Below are positions 28,128 through 36,470 of a DNA stretch of 64,000 bases, in pieces. A program made the position numbers and the translations under genes. The stretch's first letter is position 1; each line of letters begins with the position of its first letter. Under the pieces are notes generated by a model that was not told the origin of the DNA, searched no databases, and was given only the letters and a program-made list of their open reading frames with translations. The stretch covers positions 1 to 64,000 of the forward strand of contig NZ_BMNN01000004.1 in the NCBI RefSeq assembly GCF_014646575.1, written 5' to 3'. This DNA comes from Halopseudomonas pertucinogena (GTDB taxonomy: Bacteria > Pseudomonadota > Gammaproteobacteria > Pseudomonadales > Pseudomonadaceae).

Positions 28128-28940
28128 ATGAGTATTTACGTGACCGATGGCAGCTTCGAGGGGCTGCTGTGCGCCGTGTTCGCTTCCTACAGTTGCTCCA
28201 TGCCCACCGCCATCGTCGATGCGGCGGTGTACCAGACCAACCTGTTCGACGACATCATCGAGATAACAACGGACGAAGAGATTGCCCTGCGGGTACTCAG
28301 GGGCATCGATACGGTCAGTGATGACAAGGCCAGCCGGCTGTGCCTGATGATCTTTCTCTCCGAGTTCGACGACGCCAATCTGCTGGTCTGGCGGCTGATC
28401 CGGAAGCTGATGCGGGTGAAGAGCGCCGGGTTTCTCGGCAACTATGCGGACAGCGACGTACTGCGCGCCGCCCAGATCCGCAAGATGATGAGCCGGGAGA
28501 TCCACCGCATGCATGCCTTCATCCGCTTTCAGAAGGCCCATGACGGCGCGTATTACGCCCTGATCGACCCGGACTTCGACGTGGTTCCGCTACTTGATGA
28601 TCATTTCGTGCGCCGCTTCGCCGACATGCGCTGGCACATCTTCGACGTGCGCCGCCAATACGGCATCGCCTACGATGGCGTAACGGTACGGCTGATCGCC
28701 TCCCTGGACGGTCTGCTGGACACCCGCCGGGCGCAGCTGAACGAAGCCATGCTGGACGAGCAGGAACAGGCCTTTCAGGGATTGTGGAAAACCTATTTCG
28801 ATTCGGTGAACATCAAGGCGCGCGCCAACCGGAAGCACCACCTGCGCCAGCTGCCCAAGCGGTACTGGAAATACCTGTCGGAAAAGCAGCCGCGCAACGG
28901 CGCGCAGCCTGTGGATATAGATCTGCGTTCGCGCCGTTAG
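28128..28940 (+). CDS. TIGR03915/DUF4130 family protein, partner of the radical SAM protein
   Basis: A 270-residue soluble protein. The N-terminal VTDGSFEGLLCAVFASY is the family opening. The DUF4130 core appears as VLRAAQIRKMMSREIHRMHA, FIRFQKAHDGAYYALIDPDF and RRFADMRWHIFDVRRQYGIA, and the tail includes WKTYFDSVNIKARANRKHHL then LPKRYWKYLSEK. Some TIGR03915 proteins are fused to uracil-DNA glycosylase domains, which links the family to DNA repair. It starts 2 nt after the radical SAM stop, so both are certainly one transcript under the LexA box. Confidence 0.88.
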   Translation: MSIYVTDGSFEGLLCAVFASYSCSMPTAIVDAAVYQTNLFDDIIEITTDEEIALRVLRGIDTVSDDKASRLCLMIFLSEFDDANLLVWRLIRKLMRVKSAGFLGNYADSDVLRAAQIRKMMSREIHRMHAFIRFQKAHDGAYYALIDPDFDVVPLLDDHFVRRFADMRWHIFDVRRQYGIAYDGVTVRLIASLDGLLDTRRAQLNEAMLDEQEQAFQGLWKTYFDSVNIKARANRKHHLRQLPKRYWKYLSEKQPRNGAQPVDIDLRSRR

Positions 28941-29020
28941 CGGCACGCCACGCTGCATCTTCTGCCCGACGTAGCAGAATGCTATTGTGTGTCACCCACC
29001 AAACAACAAGAAAACCTGTC

Positions 29021-30259
29021 ATGACCAAGCTCACTCATCGCGCCCTGTTCTCCCTCTGGCTGTCCGCCTGCCTGCTGTTCAGCGCCGCCCTGCATGCCGA
29101 GACACCCGCCCCGTCCATCGCCCCGGAACGCTTCAGGCTTCTGGAAGCGGCATTGCAGAAGGAAGTGAACGAAGGCCGCCTGGCCGGCATCGCGATACTG
29201 GTCGAGCAGGACGGCAAGCTGCTGCACCGCAGCCAGCACGGTTATCAGGACATCGCCGGTGAGGTCCCGCTGGCCGAGGACAGCCTGTACAAGATCTTCT
29301 CCCTGACCAAACCGGTAACCAGCATCGCCATGCTGATGCTGCAGGAACAGGGCAAGCTGTCGCTGGATGATCCGCTGGAGAAATACCTGCCGGAATTCGC
29401 CAATCTGCGGGTAGCAGTGGCCGACGGCCCTGATGGCATTCCGCAAACCACCGAGCCAACCCATGCCCCTACCCTGCGCGAGCTGATGAACCAGACCGCC
29501 GGCTTCAGCTACGGAGTATTCAGCCAGTCCCAGGTCGACACCCTGTACCTCAAGGCCGACCTGTTCAATACCGAACAGACACTGGAGCAGATGGTCGGCA
29601 AGCTTGCCAGATTACCGCTGATGAACCAGCCCGGGACGGTGTGGAACTACAGCCTGTCGGTGGACATCCAGGCCCGCGTGGTCGAGGTCGTCAGCGGCCA
29701 GCCCTATGACCAGTTCGTCGCCGAGCACATTTTCAAGCCGCTGGGCATGAAGGACACTGGCTACCACGCCAGTGCCGACCAGGCGCCGCGGCTGGCCGTA
29801 TCCTACAAAGCCGGCGACAGCGGACTGGAGCCGCAGGACAACAGCCAGTATCTGAGCAAGCCGACCCTGATCCAGGGCGGCAGCGGCCTGATCTCCAGCA
29901 TGGACGACTATCTGCGCTTCGCCCGCATGCTGCTCAACGGCGGCGAGCTGGACGGGGTGCGCATCGTCTCCGCCGAGTCCATCGCCGAGATGAGCCGCGA
30001 CCAGCTCCCGGCTGAGGTCGCCGGCCCCAGCTGGGCACCGGGCAACCGCTTCGGCCTGAACGTGGCCGTGGTCAATGACAGTACCGCGGCCGGGCATCTG
30101 CCGGTGGGCACCTACTGGTGGTGGGGTATCCAGGGCCCCTGGATGTGGGTCGACCCGAGCAACAACCGGATCGTGCTGGGGATGATGCAGAACACCGACT
30201 ATCGCCACTCACGGGTAGTGCACGGGACGGTGAGTCATATTCTGTTTGGGGAGCGCTGA
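29021..30259 (+). CDS. Secreted beta-lactamase-fold serine hydrolase
   Basis: Exported protein of 412 residues with a signal peptide at 1-26 (cleavage after ALHA). It is a class C beta-lactamase/esterase-family fold: the nucleophile motif is SLTK at 94-97 (IFSLTKPVTS), the second motif is the Tyr of WNYSLSVD, and LMNQTAGFSYG and GGSGLISSMDDYLRFARML are typical. The third motif is WWGIQG instead of KTG, which favours an esterase or peptidase over a true beta-lactamase. The ATG at 29021 begins the signal peptide. It appears monocistronic. Confidence 0.85.
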   Translation: MTKLTHRALFSLWLSACLLFSAALHAETPAPSIAPERFRLLEAALQKEVNEGRLAGIAILVEQDGKLLHRSQHGYQDIAGEVPLAEDSLYKIFSLTKPVTSIAMLMLQEQGKLSLDDPLEKYLPEFANLRVAVADGPDGIPQTTEPTHAPTLRELMNQTAGFSYGVFSQSQVDTLYLKADLFNTEQTLEQMVGKLARLPLMNQPGTVWNYSLSVDIQARVVEVVSGQPYDQFVAEHIFKPLGMKDTGYHASADQAPRLAVSYKAGDSGLEPQDNSQYLSKPTLIQGGSGLISSMDDYLRFARMLLNGGELDGVRIVSAESIAEMSRDQLPAEVAGPSWAPGNRFGLNVAVVNDSTAAGHLPVGTYWWWGIQGPWMWVDPSNNRIVLGMMQNTDYRHSRVVHGTVSHILFGER

Positions 30260-30353
30260 GCCGAACTCGCGCTCCGGACGCAGCCACCGTCTCATCTGCT
30301 GAAGTCGGTGGGCTGCTCCAGCTGATAGATGGGCTTGTGACAGGATGCTGCCC

Positions 30354-30983
30354 TCAGGCCAGCGCCTCCGAGCCGATGACATTCACCCCCGGCTTCGCCT
30401 CGATCGCCGCGTCCAGCAGGGCACGGGCAATGTTATCCGCCGGATTGACCCGCATCCGCCGAGGCAATACCGGGCCCAGCAAGGCCAGCACGCACTCCGC
30501 TGCCCGCTCCCCGGCGCGGAACTGCTGGCGCGGCCCACTGATCAGACCGGGACGCACGAAGGTAAGGGAAGCAAAGCCGCAGGTGGCCAGATCATCCTCC
30601 AGCGCACCCTTGACCCTGTTATAGAAAAAGCGCGACGCGCTGCTGGCGCCCACCGCTGAATTGAGCACGTAGGTGGGCGTGCCGTGGCGCCGGGCAAGAT
30701 GCGCCACCGCCAGCGGATAATGGTGATCCACCTGACGGAAAGCCTCCCGCGACCCAGCCTGCTTCATGGTGGTGCCGAGGGTGCAGATCACCGCATCAGC
30801 CTGCCACCAGGAAGCATCGGCGGGCAGGTGCTCGAAGTCCACCAGCGGCGCTTCAAGCTTCGGGTGTTCAGTCAGGTTGCGCCGGGCTGGCGCCACCACC
30901 CTGGTGACTCGCTGATCCGCCAGCGCGCGCTTCAGCACATGGCTGCCCACCAGACCGGTTGCACCAACCAACAGAATCTTCAT
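30354..30983 (-). CDS. NAD(P)H-binding oxidoreductase (TIP30/YwnB-like atypical SDR)
   Basis: A 209-residue Rossmann protein. The dinucleotide loop is MKILLVGATGLVGSHVLKRA at the N-terminus, followed by VICTLGTTMKQAGS. The YNRVK in FYNRVKGALE takes the place of YxxxK, and LTFVRPGLISGP is typical of the HTATIP2/NmrA-related group. The function is not known; such proteins can be enzymes or redox sensors. It is convergent with the hydrolase gene. Confidence 0.8.
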   Translation of the reverse strand: MKILLVGATGLVGSHVLKRALADQRVTRVVAPARRNLTEHPKLEAPLVDFEHLPADASWWQADAVICTLGTTMKQAGSREAFRQVDHHYPLAVAHLARRHGTPTYVLNSAVGASSASRFFYNRVKGALEDDLATCGFASLTFVRPGLISGPRQQFRAGERAAECVLALLGPVLPRRMRVNPADNIARALLDAAIEAKPGVNVIGSEALA

Positions 30984-31283
30984 CTGGATCCCTCTCTCGC
31001 AGTCGCGTCAATCTATCTGAATCACACCGATGATCACACAGCCAGCTGGATCAAAGCCCGTCCCGCGCCGCGCTGTGGCATAGGTCATTTTGGACAAGCA
31101 ATTGCTTACTGCTGTATCCTTTCATGCAGTTCTGCTGAACACTCCCCTCAGATAAACCTGATAGCCGAAGCCGGTCAGTTTCCAACCATATACTGGTTGA
31201 ACGAAACGACTTTCTGCATTACCCAGGCTTTCTCGCGCCTGCCTGCCTCGGCTCTGACTAAAAGATAGATAACAGCTCTAAAG
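30984..31283. other. Intergenic region between the TIP30-like and kamA-like genes
   Basis: No gene seen in these 300 bases. It contains a perfect 12-bp palindrome AAGCAATTGCTT (31096-31107) next to a TTGGAC element, and an inverted repeat CAACC-N7-GGTTG (31183-31199). Either may belong to the divergent promoters, but neither is assignable to a known regulator. Confidence 0.4.
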
Positions 31284-32633
31284 ATGAAAACACATGATTC
31301 TGCAGTGGCGGTCCGCGATATAACGCCTACCGTCCATTCGTTCAAGGCTGAACGGTTCCGGGTCTTTACCGCCCGCCAACTTGACCAGATCCCCCAGCTG
31401 CGCCAGCTCTCCGAGGAGCAGCGCTTCGATATGCGGGTGGTGGCCAGTGTGCTGCCGTTCAGAGTCAACCAATACGTGATAGAGCAGCTGATCGACTGGT
31501 CAGCCGTCCCGAACGACCCGTTGTTTCAACTTACCTTCCCCCAGCGGGGCATGCTGCGTCCGGAGCACTTTGACCGCGTGGCGCAGGCGCTGCGGGAGGA
31601 ATGGCCCGCCGAACGGTTCAATGCCCTGGTGGCGGACGTCCGCAACGAGCTGAACCCGCATCCGGCGGGTCAACTGGAACACAACATCCCCCAGCTCGAC
31701 GGGGAGCGGGTCGAAGGCATCCAGCACAAGTACCGTGAAACGGTGCTGTTCTTCCCCAGCTCCGGTCAGGTCTGCCACAGTTATTGCACCTTCTGCTTCC
31801 GCTGGGCGCAGTTTGTCGGGGACAAGGACCTGCGCATCGCCGCCAAGGAATCCAGCCAGCTCTGCGATTACCTGCGGGCCCACCCTCAGGTCACCGACGT
31901 GCTGGTCACTGGCGGCGATCCGCTGGTCATGAAGACCCGCAACCTGCGCGCCTGCCTCGAGCCACTGCTCAGTCCGGAATTCGATCATGTGCGCACCATC
32001 CGCATCGGCAGCAAGGCACTGAGTTTCTGGCCCCAGCGCTTTGTCACCGACGAGGACGCGGACGACCTGCTGGCCCTGTTCGAGGAAATCCAGGCCGCGG
32101 GCAAACACCTGGCGCTGATGGCGCACTACAACCACTGGCGGGAGCTGGAGCCGGAAATAGCCCGTGAAGCCATCCGCCGGATCCGCGCCACCGGCGCCCA
32201 GATCCGGGCTCAGGGGCCGCTGCTGGCGCATATCAACGACGACCCGGCGGTCTGGGCCCGCCTGTGGCAGACACAGGTAGAGCTGGGGATCATCCCCTAC
32301 TACATGTTCGTGGAACGGGACACCGGCGCCCGGCATTACTTCGAGGTGCCACTGGTACGCGCCTGGGAGATCTACCGTGACGCCATCCAGCGCGTGTCCG
32401 GGATCGCCCGCACCGCCCGGGGCCCTTCCATGAGCTCGGAGCCAGGCAAAGTGGAAATTCAGGGAGTGACTGAAATCAACGGCGAGAAGGTGCTCGCGCT
32501 GAGAATGATCCAGGGCCGCAACCCGGACTGGGTGCAACGGCCCTTCTTCGCCCGCTACGACGACAAGGCCACCTGGCTCAACCACCTGCGCCCGGCCTTC
32601 GGGGAAGAACGCTTCTTCTTCGAAGAGGACTAG
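31284..32633 (+). CDS. KamA-family radical SAM protein (lysine 2,3-aminomutase-like)
   Basis: A 449-residue enzyme of the lysine 2,3-aminomutase family. The 4Fe-4S motif CHSYCTFC supplies Cys164, Cys168 and Cys171, and DVLVTGGDPLVMK (205-217) is the conserved SAM/PLP region. The usual PLP-lysine segment with a glycine run (PGGGGK) is reduced to SSEPGKVEI, where Lys389 could still hold PLP. The N-terminus is longer than in EpmB. No beta-lysine acetyltransferase (ablB) or elongation factor P gene is nearby, so neither the osmolyte pathway nor EF-P modification is indicated. The ribosome site at the start is weak. Confidence 0.85.
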   Translation: MKTHDSAVAVRDITPTVHSFKAERFRVFTARQLDQIPQLRQLSEEQRFDMRVVASVLPFRVNQYVIEQLIDWSAVPNDPLFQLTFPQRGMLRPEHFDRVAQALREEWPAERFNALVADVRNELNPHPAGQLEHNIPQLDGERVEGIQHKYRETVLFFPSSGQVCHSYCTFCFRWAQFVGDKDLRIAAKESSQLCDYLRAHPQVTDVLVTGGDPLVMKTRNLRACLEPLLSPEFDHVRTIRIGSKALSFWPQRFVTDEDADDLLALFEEIQAAGKHLALMAHYNHWRELEPEIAREAIRRIRATGAQIRAQGPLLAHINDDPAVWARLWQTQVELGIIPYYMFVERDTGARHYFEVPLVRAWEIYRDAIQRVSGIARTARGPSMSSEPGKVEIQGVTEINGEKVLALRMIQGRNPDWVQRPFFARYDDKATWLNHLRPAFGEERFFFEED

Positions 32634-32647
32634 GCAGCCAATACCGG

Positions 32648-32674
32648 CCCGGGCGAGCTCCCTTTCAGCCCGGG
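32648..32674. terminator. Hairpin between the kamA-like gene and the small basic protein gene
   Basis: CCCGGGC (32648-32654) pairs with GCCCGGG (32668-32674) across a 13-nt loop, between convergent genes. There is no T-run, so it is a weak call. Confidence 0.35.
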
Positions 32675-32743
32675 TTGATCATCGAAGCACCTCCAGTGCA
32701 GCGAGCCTGCCCACTCGTCAGCCACACGTGTACGGTACCGGCG

Positions 32744-32875
32744 TTAGTCGCCCTTCTTGTGCTTATGCGGCTTGAGGGACGACTCGTTACCCGGGGTGCC
32801 TTTATTGTCCCGCTGACGCTTATCGGGCTTGCCCGTCGATTCGGCGGTTCTCTTGGGACCGGTTTTGATGCCCAT
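32744..32875 (-). CDS. Small lysine-rich hypothetical protein, 43 residues
   Basis: A short gene in an otherwise empty 430-bp gap. The start ATG (32875) has an excellent AAGGAG about 7 nt upstream, and the frame ends at TAA (32744). The product begins MGIKTGPKRTAESTG and ends SLKPHKHKKGD. It is strongly basic (11 Lys, 3 Arg in 43 residues), low in hydrophobic residues and probably disordered, as expected for an RNA- or DNA-associated micro-protein. I do not recognise the family. Support is the ribosome site and composition; homology is untested. Confidence 0.6.
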   Translation of the reverse strand: MGIKTGPKRTAESTGKPDKRQRDNKGTPGNESSLKPHKHKKGD

Positions 32876-33063
32876 ATTCTTCTCCTTCGTTGTACTCAGG
32901 ATGGTGCCCGGCGTCCCTGCGCCTTTAACAACGCGAATGCCAGTGCCTCCCTACCCTGTCTAGCAGCGCTTCGGCAGCGAAGCAAATATCGGCCTTTTCT
33001 CAAACTGCCCGAACTTCTGTCGGCAAGTATTTTCTACTGGTGACGCTACCCAGGGAGCCACTC

Positions 33064-33966
33064 ATGCCAGATCTGCCGACCCTCGATTGCCTGATTATCG
33101 GCGGCGGGCCCGCAGGCCTCACTGCTGCCATCTATCTCGCGCGATTTCGCCGGCGCTGCCTGGTGCTGGATGCCGGCGCCAGCCGTGCTTCGTACATTCC
33201 GAAGAGTCATAACTACCCCGGCTTTCCGCCGGGTATCTCCGGCCCCGATCTGCTGGCCCGTCTGCGCGAGCAGGCCGTGGGCTACGGTGCATGCCTGGAG
33301 CAGGGCCAGGTGGACGGCCTGGACAGCCATGGTGATGGGTTTCTGGCGACGGTTGGCGACCGACAGCTGCTGGCGCGCCGGGTGATCCTCGCCACGGGTA
33401 TTGACGATGCCCTGCCGGATATACCGGATGTGGGTCAGGCTATTACGGCGGGTATCGTCAGGCTCTGTGCAATCTGCGATGGTTACGAGGTCGATGGGGA
33501 CGACATCGCCGTGTATGGCGAGGCAAACAATGCCATTGGGCATGCGGCTTTTCTGCGTACCTTCACCTCTCGGGTAACCGTACTGACCCAGGGCAGCGAG
33601 GAGGTGCGACCGGAGGCGGCGGCCCGTGCGGAACAGCTCGGTATCGAGGTAATGACTGGCGACACCAGGGCCATGCGGGTGACCGCTGAAGACAAGGTGG
33701 AGGTCATGGTTGAGTCGGGACGCAGAGTCTTCGACCTGGTTTATCCCGTGATGGGCAGTACCTGCCGGGCCTCGTTGGCCTGCACGCTGGGGGCGGCATG
33801 TAACGAAGCGGGGTCGCTGGTGGTCGATAGCCACCAACAGACGTCAGTGAAAGGACTCTACGCGGCGGGAGACGTGGTGGATGGCCTGCGACAGATCTGC
33901 GTTGCTACCGGTCAGGCTGCCATCGCAGCGACTGCCGTGCATAACAGCCTGGAGCCTCCCTGGTGA
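33064..33966 (+). CDS. Thioredoxin reductase-like NAD(P)/FAD-dependent oxidoreductase
   Basis: A 300-residue flavoprotein. The FAD-binding motif is GGGPAG (13-18) in LIIGGGPAGLTAAIYLARF. A redox pair CAIC (Cys135 and Cys138) sits in RLCAICDGYEVDG, as in thioredoxin reductases. The C-terminal FAD motif is GLYAAGDVVDGLRQICVATG. The NADP-binding loop is altered to YGEANNAIG, lacking the usual GGG, so it may use another partner or coenzyme. No thioredoxin gene is adjacent. The ATG at 33064 has AGGGAG 8 nt upstream; a GTG 24 nt further up is less likely. Confidence 0.87.
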   Translation: MPDLPTLDCLIIGGGPAGLTAAIYLARFRRRCLVLDAGASRASYIPKSHNYPGFPPGISGPDLLARLREQAVGYGACLEQGQVDGLDSHGDGFLATVGDRQLLARRVILATGIDDALPDIPDVGQAITAGIVRLCAICDGYEVDGDDIAVYGEANNAIGHAAFLRTFTSRVTVLTQGSEEVRPEAAARAEQLGIEVMTGDTRAMRVTAEDKVEVMVESGRRVFDLVYPVMGSTCRASLACTLGAACNEAGSLVVDSHQQTSVKGLYAAGDVVDGLRQICVATGQAAIAATAVHNSLEPPW

Positions 33967-33982
33967 GGTCACGCCGGCTCGC

Positions 33983-34378
33983 TCACCAGCCCCACCCCGA
34001 GTTGCTGCACGACTGCCTGATCCATTCCCGCAACCGGGAAGACTCGAGCTCTTCAGGCTTCCTGATCTTCACATACCGCGTTTCGTCCCCCAGCTCCGGC
34101 GGCGGATCAAGCCGGTTGCCATTGAGAAACACGATATTGGCCGAAATGTCGTAGGCCGCCACCTCGATACACCAGCCCCGCCCGGGCGAGCCGTAATAGG
34201 CCTTGCCCCACTTGATTGCGTAACGGGGATTCTTCAGCTCACTACCGATCTGCTTGTCCAATGCCTTGAGGACGGGGTTCACGGCAGGCCTGGCATCCGC
34301 TATCCAGTCTTCGATGAGCTGATGATCTTCCTCGGGCGCCGGTGGCTTTTTCGTGGAAAGCGGCTTATGAGTTTTCAT
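33983..34378 (-). CDS. DUF1801 domain-containing protein
   Basis: A 131-residue soluble protein of the DUF1801 (YdhG-like) fold. The opening PEEDHQLIEDWIADARPAVN leads to the conserved ALDKQIGSELKNPRYAIKWG and YYGSPGRGWCIEVAAY, then KIRKPEELES. Its function is unknown. It is convergent with the thioredoxin reductase-like gene and 160 bp from the typA terminator. No operon partner is evident. Confidence 0.8.
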   Translation of the reverse strand: MKTHKPLSTKKPPAPEEDHQLIEDWIADARPAVNPVLKALDKQIGSELKNPRYAIKWGKAYYGSPGRGWCIEVAAYDISANIVFLNGNRLDPPPELGDETRYVKIRKPEELESSRLREWIRQSCSNSGWGW

Positions 34379-34487
34379 GGAGGGTCTCCGTAACTCGCCG
34401 GCACCAGCCGGGGCAATATGTGTTACGGCAGTTTAGCTGGTGTGATGAGGAGTTACGGTAGCTGATACCAGCGCGGGTCGAGCAGGC

Positions 34488-34522
34488 AAAAAAAGCCCCC
34501 TAGGCGTACGCGTCGGGGGCTT
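34488..34522 (-). terminator. Rho-independent terminator of typA
   Basis: On the minus strand an 8-bp stem AAGCCCCC / GGGGGCTT (34522-34515 with 34500-34493, 14-nt loop) is followed by seven T. It lies about 20 nt after the typA stop. Confidence 0.88.
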
Positions 34523-34540
34523 GTGCTTACCGGCGGGCGA

Positions 34541-36352
34541 TCAGTTCTTAGCGGCGCGCTTGCGCTGGTTTTCGTCGAGCAGCTTCTTGCGGATGCGGAT
34601 CGACTTGGGCGTCACTTCTACCAGCTCGTCGTCATCGATGAACTCCAGCGCCTGTTCCAGGGTGAAGCGGACCGGCGGGGTCAGCTGGACGGTATCGTCC
34701 TTGCCGGAAGCGCGCATGTTGTCGAGCTTCTTGGCCTTGGTCGGGTTCACCACCAGGTCGTTGTCGCGGCTGTGGATGCCGATGACCTGACCTTCGTAGA
34801 TATCCTGACCCGGGTCGAGGAACAGCTTGCCGCGCTCCTGCAGGGTTTCCAGCGAGTAGGTCAACGCCTTGCCGGTGGCCATGGACACCAGTACGCCGTT
34901 CTGGCGGTGGGCTACGTCGCCACCCTTGATCGGGCCGTAGTGGCTGAAGGTGGAGGCCAGGATGCCGGTGCCCGAGGTCATGGTCAGGAAGCTGTTACGG
35001 AAGCCTATCAGGCCGCGCGCCGGAATGGTGTATTCCAGGCGGATACGGCCCTTGCCATCCGGTGCCATGTCGGTCAGATCACCCTTGCGCAGACCCATCT
35101 GTTCCATCAAGGCGCCCTGGTGCTGCTCTTCGATGTCGATGATGACGTTCTCGTAGGGCTCCTGCTTCTCGCCGTCGATCTCGCGGATCACCACTTCCGG
35201 ACGGCCGATGGCCAGCTCGAAGCCTTCGCGGCGCATGGTCTCGATCAGTACCGACAGGTGCAGCTCGCCACGGCCGGAGACCTTGAACTTGTCCGCGGAG
35301 TCACCTTCCTCGACGCGCAGGGCCACGTTGTGCAGCAGCTCCTTCTCCAGACGCTCCTTGATGTTCCGACTGGTGACGAACTTGCCTTCCTTGCCGGCGA
35401 AGGGCGAGTCATTGACCTGGAAGGTCATGGACACGGTGGGCTCGTCCACGGTCAGCGGCGGCAGGGCTTCGACGTTGTTCATGTCGCACAGGGTGTCGGA
35501 GATGAACAGCTCGTCCATGCCGCTGACACAGACGATGTCACCGGCCTGGGCTTCTTCCACTTCCACGCGCTGCAGACCATGGTGGCCCATGATCTTGAGG
35601 ATGCGACCCTGGCGCTTCTTGCCGTCGGCACCGATGGCGACCACCGGGGTATTGGTCTTGACCTTGCCGCGGTTGATGCGGCCCACCCCGATCACGCCGA
35701 GGAAGCTGTTGTAGTCCAGCTGGGAGATCTGCATCTGGAACGGGCCGTCCAGGTCGACGCTGGGCGCCGGCACATGATCGACGATGGCCTGGAACAGGGC
35801 GTCCATGTTGTCGTCGAGGTTCTCGTGGTCCATGCCAGCGATGCCGTTGAGGGCACTGGCGTAGACGATCGGAAAGTCCAGCTGCTCCTCGTTGGCACCC
35901 AGGTTGTCGAACAGGTCGAAGATCTGGTCCACGACCCAGTCCGGACGGGCGCCCGGGCGGTCGATCTTGTTCACCACCACGATCGGGTTCAGACCGGCCT
36001 GGAAGGCCTTCTGGGTCACGAAGCGGGTCTGCGGCATCGGACCGTCGATGGAGTCGACCACCAGCAGTACGCAGTCGACCATGCTCATCACGCGCTCGAC
36101 TTCACCACCGAAATCGGCGTGGCCGGGGGTGTCGACGATGTTGATGTTGTAGTCCTTCCACTTCAGCGCGGTGTTCTTCGCCAGGATGGTGATCCCGCGT
36201 TCCTTCTCCTGATCGTTGGAGTCCATCACGCGTTCGTTTTCCGCTTCCTTGCGGTCGAGCGTGCCGGAGAGGCGCAGCAACATGTCAACCAGCGTGGTCT
36301 TGCCGTGGTCAACGTGGGCGATGATGGCGATATTACGGAGATTCTCGATCAC
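34541..36352 (-). CDS. typA: Ribosome-dependent GTPase TypA/BipA
   Basis: Translational GTPase of the EF-G family acting in ribosome assembly and stress or virulence control. The product is 603 residues. G1 is AHVDHGKT, switch I region has KERGITI, G3 is [15 protein letters not shown], and G4 is [14 protein letters not shown]. Domain II and the TypA-specific C-terminus follow ([30 protein letters not shown]). The GTG at 36352 gives [10 protein letters not shown], with AGGA 8 nt upstream; an ATG at 36361 overlaps that ribosome site. It has its own promoter and terminator. Confidence 0.96.
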   Translation of the reverse strand: MIENLRNIAIIAHVDHGKTTLVDMLLRLSGTLDRKEAENERVMDSNDQEKERGITILAKNTALKWKDYNINIVDTPGHADFGGEVERVMSMVDCVLLVVDSIDGPMPQTRFVTQKAFQAGLNPIVVVNKIDRPGARPDWVVDQIFDLFDNLGANEEQLDFPIVYASALNGIAGMDHENLDDNMDALFQAIVDHVPAPSVDLDGPFQMQISQLDYNSFLGVIGVGRINRGKVKTNTPVVAIGADGKKRQGRILKIMGHHGLQRVEVEEAQAGDIVCVSGMDELFISDTLCDMNNVEALPPLTVDEPTVSMTFQVNDSPFAGKEGKFVTSRNIKERLEKELLHNVALRVEEGDSADKFKVSGRGELHLSVLIETMRREGFELAIGRPEVVIREIDGEKQEPYENVIIDIEEQHQGALMEQMGLRKGDLTDMAPDGKGRIRLEYTIPARGLIGFRNSFLTMTSGTGILASTFSHYGPIKGGDVAHRQNGVLVSMATGKALTYSLETLQERGKLFLDPGQDIYEGQVIGIHSRDNDLVVNPTKAKKLDNMRASGKDDTVQLTPPVRFTLEQALEFIDDDELVEVTPKSIRIRKKLLDENQRKRAAKN

Positions 36353-36407
36353 TGGGGTCATCCTGGAGTACGCAAGGACAGGCGCGCCTGTCTTAAAAGA
36401 GGCACGC

Positions 36408-36436
36408 ATTATACAGACACCGGTGTCCAGTGTCTG
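36408..36436 (-). promoter_or_regulatory. Sigma-70 promoter of typA
   Basis: Minus strand: CAGACA (36436-36431), 17-bp spacer, perfect TATAAT (36413-36408). The spacer contains a palindrome (GACACCGGTGTC). On the plus strand the same hairpin is followed by six T, so it could also stop antisense transcription. Confidence 0.6.
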
Positions 36437-36470
36437 TTTTTTGTACGAATTGGTCGGACCGCCGGTAGAT

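Noticed and set aside
28960-28979. TTCTGC-N8-GCAGAA hairpin after the DUF4130 gene as a terminator
   Set aside because: Short stem without a T-run, and close to the next gene start; left uncalled.
32675-33043. 122-codon plus-strand frame in the gap after the kamA-like gene
   Set aside because: It is antisense to the small basic protein, which has a much better ribosome site, and it shows no recognisable family sequence.
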